A DNA stretch of 24,564 nt, from NCBI GenBank assembly GCA_025997795.1, contig BNVB01000033.1, forward strand, positions 1-24,564, written 5' to 3'. Below are positions 7,380-15,743 of the stretch, in pieces. A model generated the notes under the pieces. It worked only from the letters and a program-made list of their open reading frames with translations. It made no database searches and was not told the DNA's origin. The DNA is from Spirochaetia bacterium. GTDB lineage: Bacteria > Spirochaetota > Spirochaetia > Treponematales > Breznakiellaceae. The translations under genes and the position numbers were made by a program. Each line of letters starts with the position of its first letter. The stretch's first letter is position 1.

Positions 7380-8633
7380 TTACACTCCTCTCGAACTAAA
7401 ATGATCCACCAGGGCAAGCCTGTCTACGGTAAAGCCCTCCAGGTTCATAAGAAACCGGATTGCCGCAGCCCGCTCTATATCCCAGGGAACGCCCTGGCCG
7501 GTGGTAATAAAGGAAACACACTTTTTTTCTTCTGCCAGGGCGCTTATCACATTACCCACTCCGCCGGTTTCGTCCAGCTTGGTAATGACAAGCGATTTAT
7601 ACTTAAAGGGTTCAAACTGTTTTAGGATTTCCCGTATATCGCCGCTTTTGGTAGCGGCCTGGAGACAGAGATGTACCTCTGTTTTGGGAGGACAGGCATC
7701 CAGAATAGCCTTCATATCCCCCAGGTCGGCATAATTCCGGGGACTCTTGCCGCTGGTGTCCACCAGGATAAAATCCACATCCTGCCGGTAGAGGGCCAGT
7801 ACCTGTTTAAGGCCGTCGAAGCTGTCCACGCTTGTTACCGGTACCTGCATAATTTCCCCGTATTTTTTTAGCTGGTACTCCGCCCCAAGGCGGTAACAGT
7901 CCAGGGTAATAAGCCGCACCTGTTTTTTCCAAAGGCCTTCGGCCAGTTCACCGTAAAGGGCTGCAAGTTTAACAAGGGTGGTTGTTTTTCCCACGCCGGT
8001 GGGACCCACAAGTACAATGATCCGGGGTTTCTTTTTTGCCTGGGGAACAATTTCCGGTTCCCGGTATATGGTAATCTGTTCTCCAATCCAGAGCACTACC
8101 CGTTTTTGTACTTCTTCATAATCCGTTAATTCATCCAGAGGAAATTCCCTGCGGACCCGTTCCAGAATAGATTGTATAAACGAAGAGCTAAAGTCGTTGG
8201 CCAGAAGATCTTCTTCCAGTTTTTGCAAAGAAGGATGATCGCTTCCGTTTGTACCCGTGCCCAGGCCTGCGTCTACCTTTTTGTTTAAATCCCTAACAGA
8301 GGCGCCCAGGCTGTCCAGTTCTTTTAACACCCTTTGAATGGCTGCCTCCGGCATGGTTTTACCCGCCGCTGCAAGGACCTGGCGTTTAACGGTTTCCAGA
8401 TCTGTTTCTACAGGCCTGGCGGCGGAAGCCGGGCGGATTCCATAGTTTTCCATCCCGGCGGGGGCATAACCGTAAAAACCGGTCATTTCTACTTCGGTAT
8501 GGCTTCCCAAACCAAGAAAGCCCCCCTTCTGGATAGTCCTTTCTTCCAGAACCCTGGCGTCTTTTCCGTAGAGGGCTCTTACTTTTTCCATACATTCACT
8601 GCGGGTTCTTCCCTGTTCGGTAAAACTGGGCAT
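7380..8633 (-). CDS. flhF: flagellar biosynthesis GTPase FlhF (SRP family)
   Basis: The 417-residue product has a variable N-terminal B domain (residues 1-130), an N domain of helices (about 135-195) and a G domain of the SRP GTPase family. G1 is GPTGVGKTTT at 210-219, followed by TLDCYRLGAEYQLKKYGEIM, G3 VDTSGKS and G4/G5 TKLDETGGVGNVI. FlhF recruits early flagellar components and marks the assembly site; FlhG, encoded next, is its activator. ATG 8633 has a strong AAGGAGGG 6 nt upstream. It lies 12 nt after the flhA stop. Confidence 0.95.
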   Translation of the reverse strand: MPSFTEQGRTRSECMEKVRALYGKDARVLEERTIQKGGFLGLGSHTEVEMTGFYGYAPAGMENYGIRPASAARPVETDLETVKRQVLAAAGKTMPEAAIQRVLKELDSLGASVRDLNKKVDAGLGTGTNGSDHPSLQKLEEDLLANDFSSSFIQSILERVRREFPLDELTDYEEVQKRVVLWIGEQITIYREPEIVPQAKKKPRIIVLVGPTGVGKTTTLVKLAALYGELAEGLWKKQVRLITLDCYRLGAEYQLKKYGEIMQVPVTSVDSFDGLKQVLALYRQDVDFILVDTSGKSPRNYADLGDMKAILDACPPKTEVHLCLQAATKSGDIREILKQFEPFKYKSLVITKLDETGGVGNVISALAEEKKCVSFITTGQGVPWDIERAAAIRFLMNLEGFTVDRLALVDHFSSRGV

Positions 8634-8645
8634 TAGAAACCCTCC

Positions 8646-10730
8646 TTACAATTCACTTTCAATTTTTATTTCTCCCACCGCTTCTACATTAATTTCGTTA
8701 ACGATCTCCTGTACCGATAACACCGTCAGTTCCGGCAGCTCTCTGACAGTGGAAGACTTAACCAGGGAACGGGCCGCCTCTGAACACAGGATTACCGGGA
8801 GACATCCCTGTTCCTGCACTGCCGAAACCGCCCGGGACAAAGCCTTGATCCAGCTGGTTTGCAGCGGCGGATCCAGGGCAGCGATAACTCCCGCCGCAGT
8901 TTCTACTTTACTGTCGATGATCTTTTGTTCCAGGCCCGGCTCTATGGTAAGAACCCGAAGGGTTTTTTCCTCATCAGAATATTGAAGGCAAAGCTGCCGT
9001 GCCAGGGCCTGCCGGGCTTTTTCGGTAAGGAACTGGGTATCTTTGGTTGCCGGCCCGTAGTCTGCCAGGGCTTCCAGAATTGCCGTCATGTTACGGATAG
9101 ACACCTGCTCTTTAAGGAGGTTCTGAATCACCTTTTGCATTTGTCCAAGCGAAAGGGCCTTAAGGGCTTCGTCCACCACCGCAGGATAATCCTTTCGCAG
9201 GGCATCAAGGATTGCCTGGGTTTCCTGACGGCCCAGAATCTCCGACGCATGGTGTTTGATAATTTCTGTTAAATGTGTTGCGATGATCGACGGCGGATCT
9301 ACCACCGTATATCCCGCCCGTTCCGCCTCGTCCCGTTTATCCGCGCCAACCCACAGGGCCGGGAGCCCAAAAGCGGGGTCTTGCGTTTTTTCGCCGGGCA
9401 GCTCGTCCTTAACGCCGCCGGGGTTGATGCAGAGAAAATACCCCATGCGAATTTTTCCCCGGCCCACATCAACTCCCTTTATCTTAAGGCAGTATTCGCT
9501 GGGTTCCAGCCGCATGTTGTCGATAATCCTGATTCGTGGAATCACCAGCCCCAGATCCAATGCCGATTCCCGGCGGATACGCTGGACCCGTTCCAGGAGT
9601 TCCGCCCCCTTGTCCCGGTCTACAAGGGGTATAAGGCCGTAACCCAGTTCCAGCGACAGGGGATCCAGCGGTACCACCGGGGACATATCCGGCGATTCTT
9701 CCCTGGGTTTGACAGCATCGGCCTTGGTTTTCATGGCCGTTTCAAAGTCCCGTTTCTTTTTCCGGTTCAAGCGGAAAAAGAGAATACCCAGCAGAAAGGC
9801 CATGGGGATAAGCACATACCAGGGAAAACCGGGGATAACGGAAAAAATCAACAGCACAACAGCGCCAATGCCGTAGATCCGGGCATCCCGGGAAAATTCC
9901 TTGGTTACATCTTCGCCAAAGGTTCCCTCCGACACCGACCGGGTTACGATAATGCCTGTGGCGGTAGATACCAGGAGGGCGGGAAACTGGGACAGGAGGC
10001 CGTCGCCGATGGAAAAAGAAATGTAGGTTCCCACGGCGGAACCAAGTGATTCGCTGTGAAGCACCGTCCCAATGATGATCCCCCCAAGGATATTTACCGC
10101 CGTGATAAGGATTCCCACCTTAACATTGCCGGAAATAAATTTACTGGAACCGTCCATGGCGCCATAAAAGTCCACTTCCCGCTGGAGATCGTTTTTCCGG
10201 CCGATGGATTCTTCCTCGGTAATGGCCCCGGAATTGTACTCCGCTTCGATAGCCATTTGTTTTCCCGGCAGGGCATCCAGGGTAAACCGGGCGGCTACTT
10301 CGGCGATACGGGTAGCGCCCTTGGTGATCACCACCGCCTGAACGGCGATGATGACGATAAAGATAACAAAACCCACCACGAGGCCTTCGGTACCGCCTGA
10401 GCCCACCACAAAGGAAGAAAAGGCCCGGATCATCCTGCCGTCAAAGGCGGCGCCCCTTGTTAATATAAGCCGGGTGGAAGAAACGTTGATTGCCAGGCCA
10501 AAAACAGTAGATACGAGCAGTACCGTAGGAAACGAAGCAAAGTCCGTGGCCTTTCTGGTATAAAGAACAATAAGCAAAATTAAGAGGGCCAGGATCAAAT
10601 TCATTGCCATAAGGGCATCAAGCAGCACCGTGGGAAGGGGGATAACCAGCATCATTACCACCGCCACCACCGCTATGGCAATAACAAGGTCACTCTTATT
10701 TCCAAGAAAGCCGCCCGTGGGGTCTGCCAT
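8646..10730 (-). CDS. flhA: flagellar export protein FlhA
   Basis: The 694-residue product has the length and layout of FlhA. The N-terminal half contains hydrophobic helices (for example LVIAIAVVAVVMMLVIPLPT) and the FHIPEP-family signature region VVITKGATRIAEVAARFTLD / ALPGKQMAIEAEYNSGAITE / FYGAMDGSSKF. The C-terminal half (from about 330) is the cytoplasmic domain that forms the nonameric docking ring for chaperone-substrate complexes, with ARQLCLQYSDEEKTLRVLTI and ILCSEAARSLVKSS. It is part of the proton-driven type III export gate. ATG 10730 has AGGAAGGA just upstream and lies 15 nt after flhB. Confidence 0.97.
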   Translation of the reverse strand: MADPTGGFLGNKSDLVIAIAVVAVVMMLVIPLPTVLLDALMAMNLILALLILLIVLYTRKATDFASFPTVLLVSTVFGLAINVSSTRLILTRGAAFDGRMIRAFSSFVVGSGGTEGLVVGFVIFIVIIAVQAVVITKGATRIAEVAARFTLDALPGKQMAIEAEYNSGAITEEESIGRKNDLQREVDFYGAMDGSSKFISGNVKVGILITAVNILGGIIIGTVLHSESLGSAVGTYISFSIGDGLLSQFPALLVSTATGIIVTRSVSEGTFGEDVTKEFSRDARIYGIGAVVLLIFSVIPGFPWYVLIPMAFLLGILFFRLNRKKKRDFETAMKTKADAVKPREESPDMSPVVPLDPLSLELGYGLIPLVDRDKGAELLERVQRIRRESALDLGLVIPRIRIIDNMRLEPSEYCLKIKGVDVGRGKIRMGYFLCINPGGVKDELPGEKTQDPAFGLPALWVGADKRDEAERAGYTVVDPPSIIATHLTEIIKHHASEILGRQETQAILDALRKDYPAVVDEALKALSLGQMQKVIQNLLKEQVSIRNMTAILEALADYGPATKDTQFLTEKARQALARQLCLQYSDEEKTLRVLTIEPGLEQKIIDSKVETAAGVIAALDPPLQTSWIKALSRAVSAVQEQGCLPVILCSEAARSLVKSSTVRELPELTVLSVQEIVNEINVEAVGEIKIESEL

Positions 10731-10745
10731 AATTCCTTCCTATTC

Positions 10746-11936
10746 CTAAGCCCGCATGCCGTCTACACGGCGGCGGTCTTGGTCCAGCTGCCGTACCCGT
10801 GCCAGAATTTGGGCGATTGCCTCATAGTACATAACCGGTACATTCTGCCCAATGTCCACTTCCGCATAGAGAGCCCGGGCCAGGGGTTTATTTTCCATTA
10901 TGGGAACTTCATTATCCCGGGCTATACCACGGATCCTGAATGCGGCTTCGTCGGCGCCCTTGGCGGTAAGCATGGGAGCGGCCATGGTAATTTCATCGTA
11001 TTCCAGGGCTACCGCAAAGTGGGTAGGATTGGTAATTACCACATCGGCCTTGGCTACATTAACCGCCATGTTCCGGCCCATGAATTCCCGCATACGCCGC
11101 TGTATTCTGGCTTTAATGTGGGGATCCCCTTCGTACATCTTTCGTTCTTCTTTAACCTCTTCCCTGGTCATTTTGAGGGATTCCCGGAACTGCCAGCGCT
11201 GGAAAAGCATATCCGGTATGGAAAGCAGCAGCAGCAATACCGCAGAAATAATAAGGAGCCGCGCTGCCAAAGACGCCACGGTGGTAAAACCCAGCTGGAT
11301 TCCCGCGGTCTGGAGATTGGTAAGTTTTTCAATGTTACTCCGGATCAGAAAAAAAGCTACCACACCGATGATCGCCATTTTAAGGATTGACTTACCAAAG
11401 TTAAAAAGTCCTTCCATGGAAAAAAGGGTCTTTTGGAAATAGCGGCCAAAGCGGGGAACTATTTTGGAAAAGTCCGGCGTTAAGGGTTTTGTGGTAAAAA
11501 GAAAACCCACCTGCACCATATTGGAAAAAATCGCCGCCGCCATGGCCGTTCCGGCAATGGGCAGGGCAAGCCTTACAAAGTAACTAAAAAATGCCCCCGC
11601 AGCGATGGTGTTGGTAACATCCAGCTCGTTAATCCGCTGGAAATAAAACCGTATCATCTCTACACAGGTCCGTAATATATACCTGCTTAAAAAAAGTATG
11701 GTAAGAACGGGAAAGAGTAACACCAAAGCGCCGATAAGTTCCTGGCTTTTGGCAACCCGTCCATCCTCCCGGGCTTTGCGGATCTTGTATTCGGAGGGTT
11801 CCTCGGTACGGCCTTCGTCTTCGGCGGCAAACCACTGTATATCCATCGCTAACGCGCTGTCCCTACAGTTTAGTAGATCCATCGCTAACGCGCTGTCCCT
11901 ACAGTTTAGTAGATCCATCGCTAGTAGATCTCTCAT
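10746..11936 (-). CDS. flhB: flagellar export switch protein FlhB with duplicated N-terminal repeats
   Basis: The 396-residue product has the FlhB shape: an N-terminal cytoplasmic segment ending in EDEGRTEEPSEYKIRKARED, four membrane helices (about 65-245) and a C-terminal autocleaving domain with NPTH at 303-306. Autocleavage there switches export from rod/hook to filament substrates. The usual FlhB N-terminus would begin near MDIQWFAAEDEG (residue 31). Here 30 extra residues precede it, including two identical 12-residue units MDLLNCRDSALA (7-18 and 19-30) encoded by a 36-bp tandem repeat. The start at 11936 is kept because it forms an ATGA overlap with the fliR stop and has GGAG 7 nt upstream, so the repeats are translated; initiation at M31 is possible but lacks a good Shine-Dalgarno site. 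Confidence 0.95.
   Translation of the reverse strand: MRDLLAMDLLNCRDSALAMDLLNCRDSALAMDIQWFAAEDEGRTEEPSEYKIRKAREDGRVAKSQELIGALVLLFPVLTILFLSRYILRTCVEMIRFYFQRINELDVTNTIAAGAFFSYFVRLALPIAGTAMAAAIFSNMVQVGFLFTTKPLTPDFSKIVPRFGRYFQKTLFSMEGLFNFGKSILKMAIIGVVAFFLIRSNIEKLTNLQTAGIQLGFTTVASLAARLLIISAVLLLLLSIPDMLFQRWQFRESLKMTREEVKEERKMYEGDPHIKARIQRRMREFMGRNMAVNVAKADVVITNPTHFAVALEYDEITMAAPMLTAKGADEAAFRIRGIARDNEVPIMENKPLARALYAEVDIGQNVPVMYYEAIAQILARVRQLDQDRRRVDGMRA
11841..11922. repeat. 36-bp tandem repeat (two full copies plus a 10-bp partial) in the 5' end of flhB
   Basis: Plus-strand unit one is 11841-11876 and unit two 11877-11912, identical by eye; the third copy keeps only ATCCATCGCT (11913-11922). On the minus strand each unit contains CTAA-A-CTGT-AGGG-ACAG-CGCG-TTAG, a small imperfect hairpin. 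The unit is a multiple of three and adds 12 residues per copy to FlhB without breaking the frame. It could be a slippage product or a small dispersed palindromic element. Confidence 0.9.
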
Positions 11937-12739
11937 ATCCCGCCTCCGGTGATTTGGCGGCCAATCTGGATATACAGCGTTTCCACGGCGCTAAAACCGG
12001 AATTGATCACCCGGCCAAAGGCTTCTACCATGGCGGGTAAAGTAGCGAGGATAAGCATAAAGGCCACGGTGATGGAGATGGGAAATCCTTCGGTAAGAAT
12101 ATTGATCTGCGGGGCCGCTTTGGAAATAAGTCCCGTGGCCAGGGATGTTAAAAAGAGGGTTCCCATAATTGGAAGGGAAATCATCATGGCATCCAGGAAA
12201 AGCCGGGAAAGGCCCGCAAGCAGCATGCCTGTTACTGCTTCCCGGCCGGAAGCCAGGGCAGCTACATTGATAGATTGAACCGAACGCCAAAAACCGCCCA
12301 GAAACAATTCGTTGAATCCGTTCAAGGAAAGAAACACCAGCATGGCCACAAGGTTAAGATACTGGCCCATAAGGGGGTTTTCTGTCTGCGACAGGGGGTC
12401 AAAAGTTTCCGAAGCGCTAAAACCCATGGGAAGGGAAAAAAACTGGCCCGCGGTGGAAAAGGCGGAAAAGATCATCGTAATAAAAAAACCCATGATGATT
12501 CCGATGATTGCCTCGCCGATTAAAAGAAGTATAAAACTGAATGAAAACAATTCCAGTCCCGCTGTATCGATGGCCTGGGCCGAGGGAAAGGCCGCATAGG
12601 CGGCAAAACCCGCCAGGGCTACCCGGGCAACCTGGGGATTTGCTTCCGAAGAAAGAAGAGGGGCGGTTTCTATGAGCGCCAGCGCCCTGGCGGCCAGGAG
12701 GAGAAAAAGCGGAGCGGAGGCAAGTATTTCCCTAATCAA
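11933..12739 (-). CDS. fliR: flagellar export gate protein FliR
   Basis: The 268-residue, very hydrophobic product has about six membrane helices and FliR features: the opening helix IREILASAPLFLLLAARALA, RVALAGFAAYAA and the loop with GFSASETFDPLSQTENPLMG, then the C-terminal PMVEAFGR-type end. FliR forms the export-gate core with FliP and FliQ. The start is TTG 12739 with AAGGAG 9 nt upstream; no ATG or GTG fits better. The stop overlaps the flhB start (ATGA). Confidence 0.93.
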   Translation of the reverse strand: MIREILASAPLFLLLAARALALIETAPLLSSEANPQVARVALAGFAAYAAFPSAQAIDTAGLELFSFSFILLLIGEAIIGIIMGFFITMIFSAFSTAGQFFSLPMGFSASETFDPLSQTENPLMGQYLNLVAMLVFLSLNGFNELFLGGFWRSVQSINVAALASGREAVTGMLLAGLSRLFLDAMMISLPIMGTLFLTSLATGLISKAAPQINILTEGFPISITVAFMLILATLPAMVEAFGRVINSGFSAVETLYIQIGRQITGGGI

Positions 12740-12766
12740 TCAGTTTTGCTCCTTAATCACCATTAA

Positions 12767-13036
12767 CTAACGCGCCATAGTGGGAATCAAACGGAACAGA
12801 CGAACCGTATATTCCGCCAGGGAAGAAAACATCCAGCCCCCAAGAAAACCCAGGATCAACAGTATGGCGAGTACCTTGGGCACAAAGGTCAGGGTCTGTT
12901 CCTGAATAGAGGTGGTAGCCTGGAATATGGCCACCACGAGACCCACCACCAGGGCAGAGATTAAGAGGGGAGCGGCTAAAAGAATCACCTGCCAGATACC
13001 CCCCTGGAGCAGCATTACTGCTTCACCCAAACTCAT
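12767..13036 (-). CDS. fliQ: flagellar export gate protein FliQ
   Basis: The 89-residue product has two membrane helices (about 16-36 and 50-72) joined by the conserved FQATTSIQEQTLTFVPKVLA segment, which is diagnostic of FliQ. It assembles with FliP and FliR in the export gate. ATG 13036 has AGGAGG 5 nt upstream. The length is normal for the family. Confidence 0.96.
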   Translation of the reverse strand: MSLGEAVMLLQGGIWQVILLAAPLLISALVVGLVVAIFQATTSIQEQTLTFVPKVLAILLILGFLGGWMFSSLAEYTVRLFRLIPTMAR

Positions 13037-13055
13037 TGTATCCTCCTATAATTCC

Positions 13056-13952
13056 TCATACAAAGAACGAACGGACCAGCTGATCCGTTAACAGCCCCCA
13101 GCCGTCCACCAAAATAAAAAGGATCAGCTTAAAGGGCATGGAAATCATTACCGGCGGCAGCATGATCATACCCATGGACATAAGGGCGCTGGCCACCACC
13201 ATATCGATCACAATAAACGGAATAAAAAGGTATATGCCTATCCTAAAGGCTATGGTAAGTTCGTTCAAAATAAAAGCGGGAATAAGAATGTAGGTTGGCA
13301 CATCCGCCGGGGAATTGGGCTGGTCCAGGCCCCGCATACTTAAAAAGAGCCGGATATTGTTTTTACCCGAATTGTTCTGCATTTGACGGAACATAAAAAG
13401 CCGGATGGGCCCTTCCGCTTCCCGGTAGGCCTGTTCTACATTGATGTTTCCGTCTGCCAGGGGACGGAAGGAATTTTGGTAAATCAAATCAAAGGTGGGC
13501 CACATGATAAAGATAGTAAGAAAAAGACTGATCCCCAGGATTACCTGATTGGGAGGAACCTGCTGGAGCGAAAGGGCCCGTTTGACAAAGTCCAATACAA
13601 TAGAAACCCGGAGAAAACTGGTCATAAGGATGATGATGCTTGGCGCCAGGGACAATACGGTAAGGAGCAGCAGCAATTGCAGGGAAAAAGCCACTTCCTG
13701 GGTATTCGCCGGATTCCGTATGGTTAAGTCGATAAAGGGTATGCCGCTTGCATCCGGCGAAGGAATGGCGGTGGTTCCCCCGGGAGGGGTAACACCGCTT
13801 AAGGAACCGGGCTGGGGGCTGACTTCTTCCTGGGCAGAAAGCGGCAGAAGAGCGGCAAAAAGAAACAAACACAGCAAAAGTCCCCGGCGAAATACTAACG
13901 CTGCGCCAGAGAGAGCCTTTTTGCTTTTTTTGTGCATTGTGTTTATATACAT
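13056..13952 (-). CDS. fliP: flagellar export gate protein FliP
   Basis: The product is about 298 residues, with a cleavable signal peptide (hydrophobic stretch GLLLCLFLFAALLPLSA), a Pro/Gly/Ser-rich linker and the FliP core: LAPSIIILMTSFLRVSIVLD, QVPPNQVILGISLFLTIFIM, a periplasmic domain, then ILNELTIAFRIGIYLFIPFI and GMIMLPPVMISMPFKLILFI. These are standard FliP signatures. FliP with FliQ and FliR forms the conical export gate. ATG 13952 is chosen because it forms a TGATG overlap with the fliO stop and has AAAAGG 5 nt upstream. Initiation at the internal ATG 13937 would also keep the signal peptide. Confidence 0.95.
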   Translation of the reverse strand: MYINTMHKKSKKALSGAALVFRRGLLLCLFLFAALLPLSAQEEVSPQPGSLSGVTPPGGTTAIPSPDASGIPFIDLTIRNPANTQEVAFSLQLLLLLTVLSLAPSIIILMTSFLRVSIVLDFVKRALSLQQVPPNQVILGISLFLTIFIMWPTFDLIYQNSFRPLADGNINVEQAYREAEGPIRLFMFRQMQNNSGKNNIRLFLSMRGLDQPNSPADVPTYILIPAFILNELTIAFRIGIYLFIPFIVIDMVVASALMSMGMIMLPPVMISMPFKLILFILVDGWGLLTDQLVRSFFV

Positions 13953-14560
13953 CAAAACCTTTTAAACCTTTCCCGCCGTTTCCGCATTTCTTCCAGCCTG
14001 TCCTGTTCCCTGCCGGAAATGCCGCCGGAAAATTTGGACAAGAGGGCCTGGAAAGCCGGGGCAAAACCGGCTGTTTCAACACTTTTTTGGGAAGCATCCA
14101 GGGCCATGGCATCCACCGCTTCCTGGTCGGTAATATCGGCCAGATGGCTTACGCCGCCTTCGCCGGAACCGATAAGCCAGGCGCCCTTGCCCACAGAAAC
14201 GACATGGACATAACGGCCGCTTCCCAAATGGGTGGACGCGAGTATTTTGAGGTGGGGGTTTTGTTCCGTCTGGGGTTTTCCCAGGCGGCGCAAAAAGAAT
14301 ACCGCCAGGTAAATAGCCGCCGCCACCAGCGCCAGTACAAGGACCATTCTGAAAATGGCAAAAACCGGCGAAGGTCCGGCGGAAGCGCCGGAAGCAGCTG
14401 CCGGGGCGGGGGTATCATCAAAAAAATTGAGCGCTTCTTCCGCAGCCCGGGAAGCGGGAGTTCCCGGCACCCCCTGAACTTCGGCCGGAACGGTGGTTTG
14501 TGAGAAAAGTGGTGGAAAAAGTAATGCCGCAAAAAAAACGGCGATTAAAAAGCGTTTCAG
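13952..14560 (-). CDS. fliO: flagellar biosynthesis protein FliO (FliZ-like) with probable CTG start
   Basis: The core has one membrane helix (VFAIFRMVLVLALVAAAIYL) and a short cytoplasmic beta domain (LKILASTHLGSGRYVHVVSV), as in FliO, an assembly factor for the FliP/Q/R gate. A start at GTG 14470 would give 172 residues and no signal peptide. Upstream of it the same frame stays open and encodes KRFLIAVFFAALLFPPLFSQ, a clear signal peptide. It begins at CTG 14560 just after GGGAGGGG, and a TAA in frame closes the region before any ATG, GTG or TTG. The likely product is therefore 202 residues with a CTG start. It is translationally coupled to fliP. Confidence 0.85.
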   Translation of the reverse strand: MKRFLIAVFFAALLFPPLFSQTTVPAEVQGVPGTPASRAAEEALNFFDDTPAPAAASGASAGPSPVFAIFRMVLVLALVAAAIYLAVFFLRRLGKPQTEQNPHLKILASTHLGSGRYVHVVSVGKGAWLIGSGEGGVSHLADITDQEAVDAMALDASQKSVETAGFAPAFQALLSKFSGGISGREQDRLEEMRKRRERFKRF

Positions 14561-14609
14561 TTTTCCCCTCCCAAGTTAAACTGATACTTACTGTTTTACC
14601 GCAGGGCCG

Positions 14610-15743
14610 TTAAACTCCCTCCGCCATGCGTTCCATGGGGGATACAATTTCGGTAACCCGGACGCCGAAGTTTTCATCAATGACTACGACTTCGCCCTTG
14701 GCAATAAGTTTATGATTTACAAGGATATCTACCGGTTCACCGGCAAGTTTATCCAGTTCTATAATGGTGCCTTCCCCCATACCGAGGATCTCTTTAATCA
14801 ACTTTCTGGTACGGCCCAATTCGACGGTCATTTCCATGAACACGTCCATAATAAGGCCGATATTTCCCTGTTCCTGGGTGGTTGTCTGGGGCATAAGACT
14901 GGGGAACTGCACCGATTGTACATTGGCGCCCATCATGCCGCCCATATTTTGCATTCCCCCCATACCCATACCTCCCATACCCATATTGGGCATGCCCATT
15001 CCGCCGCCCAGGTTAGGCATGGCCCCCATATCCATACCGGCAAAAGCCGGCTGCTGCTGCTGTTGGGGAGCCGCACCGCCGCCGCTCTTGCTGACCAGGG
15101 ACCGGGCAATGTCCTGCGATACGGACGGGCCGTAGACTTCCCAAAGCTGGTGGGTTTTTCCGTCTCCCAGAGAAAGCTGGTAGGTGGCGCACATAAAGGT
15201 TCCACCCGGCAGAGCCGCCACCGCCTTGGGCACATTGGCCGCTTCCGGAGATACGGAAGCGATTGATTTATTCCCCGTTTTATCCGTCAAAGCGGTAATC
15301 TGGGAACCCACCAGCTGGGAAACCACTTCTCCCAGCACCGACATGGCCATTTCGTCCAGTTCTATGGTTTCTTCTTTATTCATCAAGGCCGCTATGGCCT
15401 TGGCGGTTTCTTCCGGAAACAGGAACGTGTGTTCACCGGGAAAGCCGGAATTAAAATCCGCCTTTACCGCGGTAATGGTATCGGGAAGCTGCTGGAGCAG
15501 ATCATCCCGGCTCATGGGCACCACATTGGGACCCCGGAAACTGACATCTTTGCCTGTCATCATGGACAGGTTTGACGACTGGGCGTCTACGGTACCCGCA
15601 AGAAAACCCTGTATGGCCTTTCGTTCATCCTCGGAACCTCCCGGGGCTGCCGCTGTGGCTGCCGGAGATGAACCAAGGGCCGAAGAATCAACACCCGCCA
15701 ATAGAGCGTCTATTTCATCCTGAGAAAGAGCGCCATCACTCAT
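14610..15743 (-). CDS. fliN: flagellar switch protein FliY/FliN
   Basis: The 377-residue product is the long FliY form of FliN. Residues 6-18 (LSQDEIDALLAGV) match the CheY-P-binding peptide shared with FliM. The middle domain (about 45-225) is CheC-like; at its phosphatase helix it reads LGEVVSQLVG, so the usual catalytic Asn of the E-x-x-N motif appears to be Ser. A Met/Gly-rich linker (about 240-272, repeated GMGGM-type units) leads to the C-terminal SpoA domain (about 295-377, with IDVFMEMTVELGRTR-like start and VEPVDILVNHK-like core). It builds the C-ring with FliM and FliG. It starts with TAATG overlapping the fliM stop. Confidence 0.93.
   Translation of the reverse strand: MSDGALSQDEIDALLAGVDSSALGSSPAATAAAPGGSEDERKAIQGFLAGTVDAQSSNLSMMTGKDVSFRGPNVVPMSRDDLLQQLPDTITAVKADFNSGFPGEHTFLFPEETAKAIAALMNKEETIELDEMAMSVLGEVVSQLVGSQITALTDKTGNKSIASVSPEAANVPKAVAALPGGTFMCATYQLSLGDGKTHQLWEVYGPSVSQDIARSLVSKSGGGAAPQQQQQPAFAGMDMGAMPNLGGGMGMPNMGMGGMGMGGMQNMGGMMGANVQSVQFPSLMPQTTTQEQGNIGLIMDVFMEMTVELGRTRKLIKEILGMGEGTIIELDKLAGEPVDILVNHKLIAKGEVVVIDENFGVRVTEIVSPMERMAEGV

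Noticed and set aside
6545..7399. 284-codon plus-strand open frame opposite flhG
   Set aside because: It is the antisense shadow of a well-supported MinD-like ATPase gene.
9273..10049. 258-codon plus-strand open frame opposite flhA
   Set aside because: It is the antisense shadow of flhA with His/Gly/Lys-rich meaningless sequence.
11841..11922. CRISPR-like or other array at the start of flhB
   Set aside because: There are only two copies, with no spacers between them, inside a coding region; it is a simple tandem duplication.
14933..15045. Minisatellite-like repeat in fliY
   Set aside because: The repetition follows from Met/Gly-rich linker codons and the copies are not exact, so it is a low-complexity linker and not a separate repeat element.
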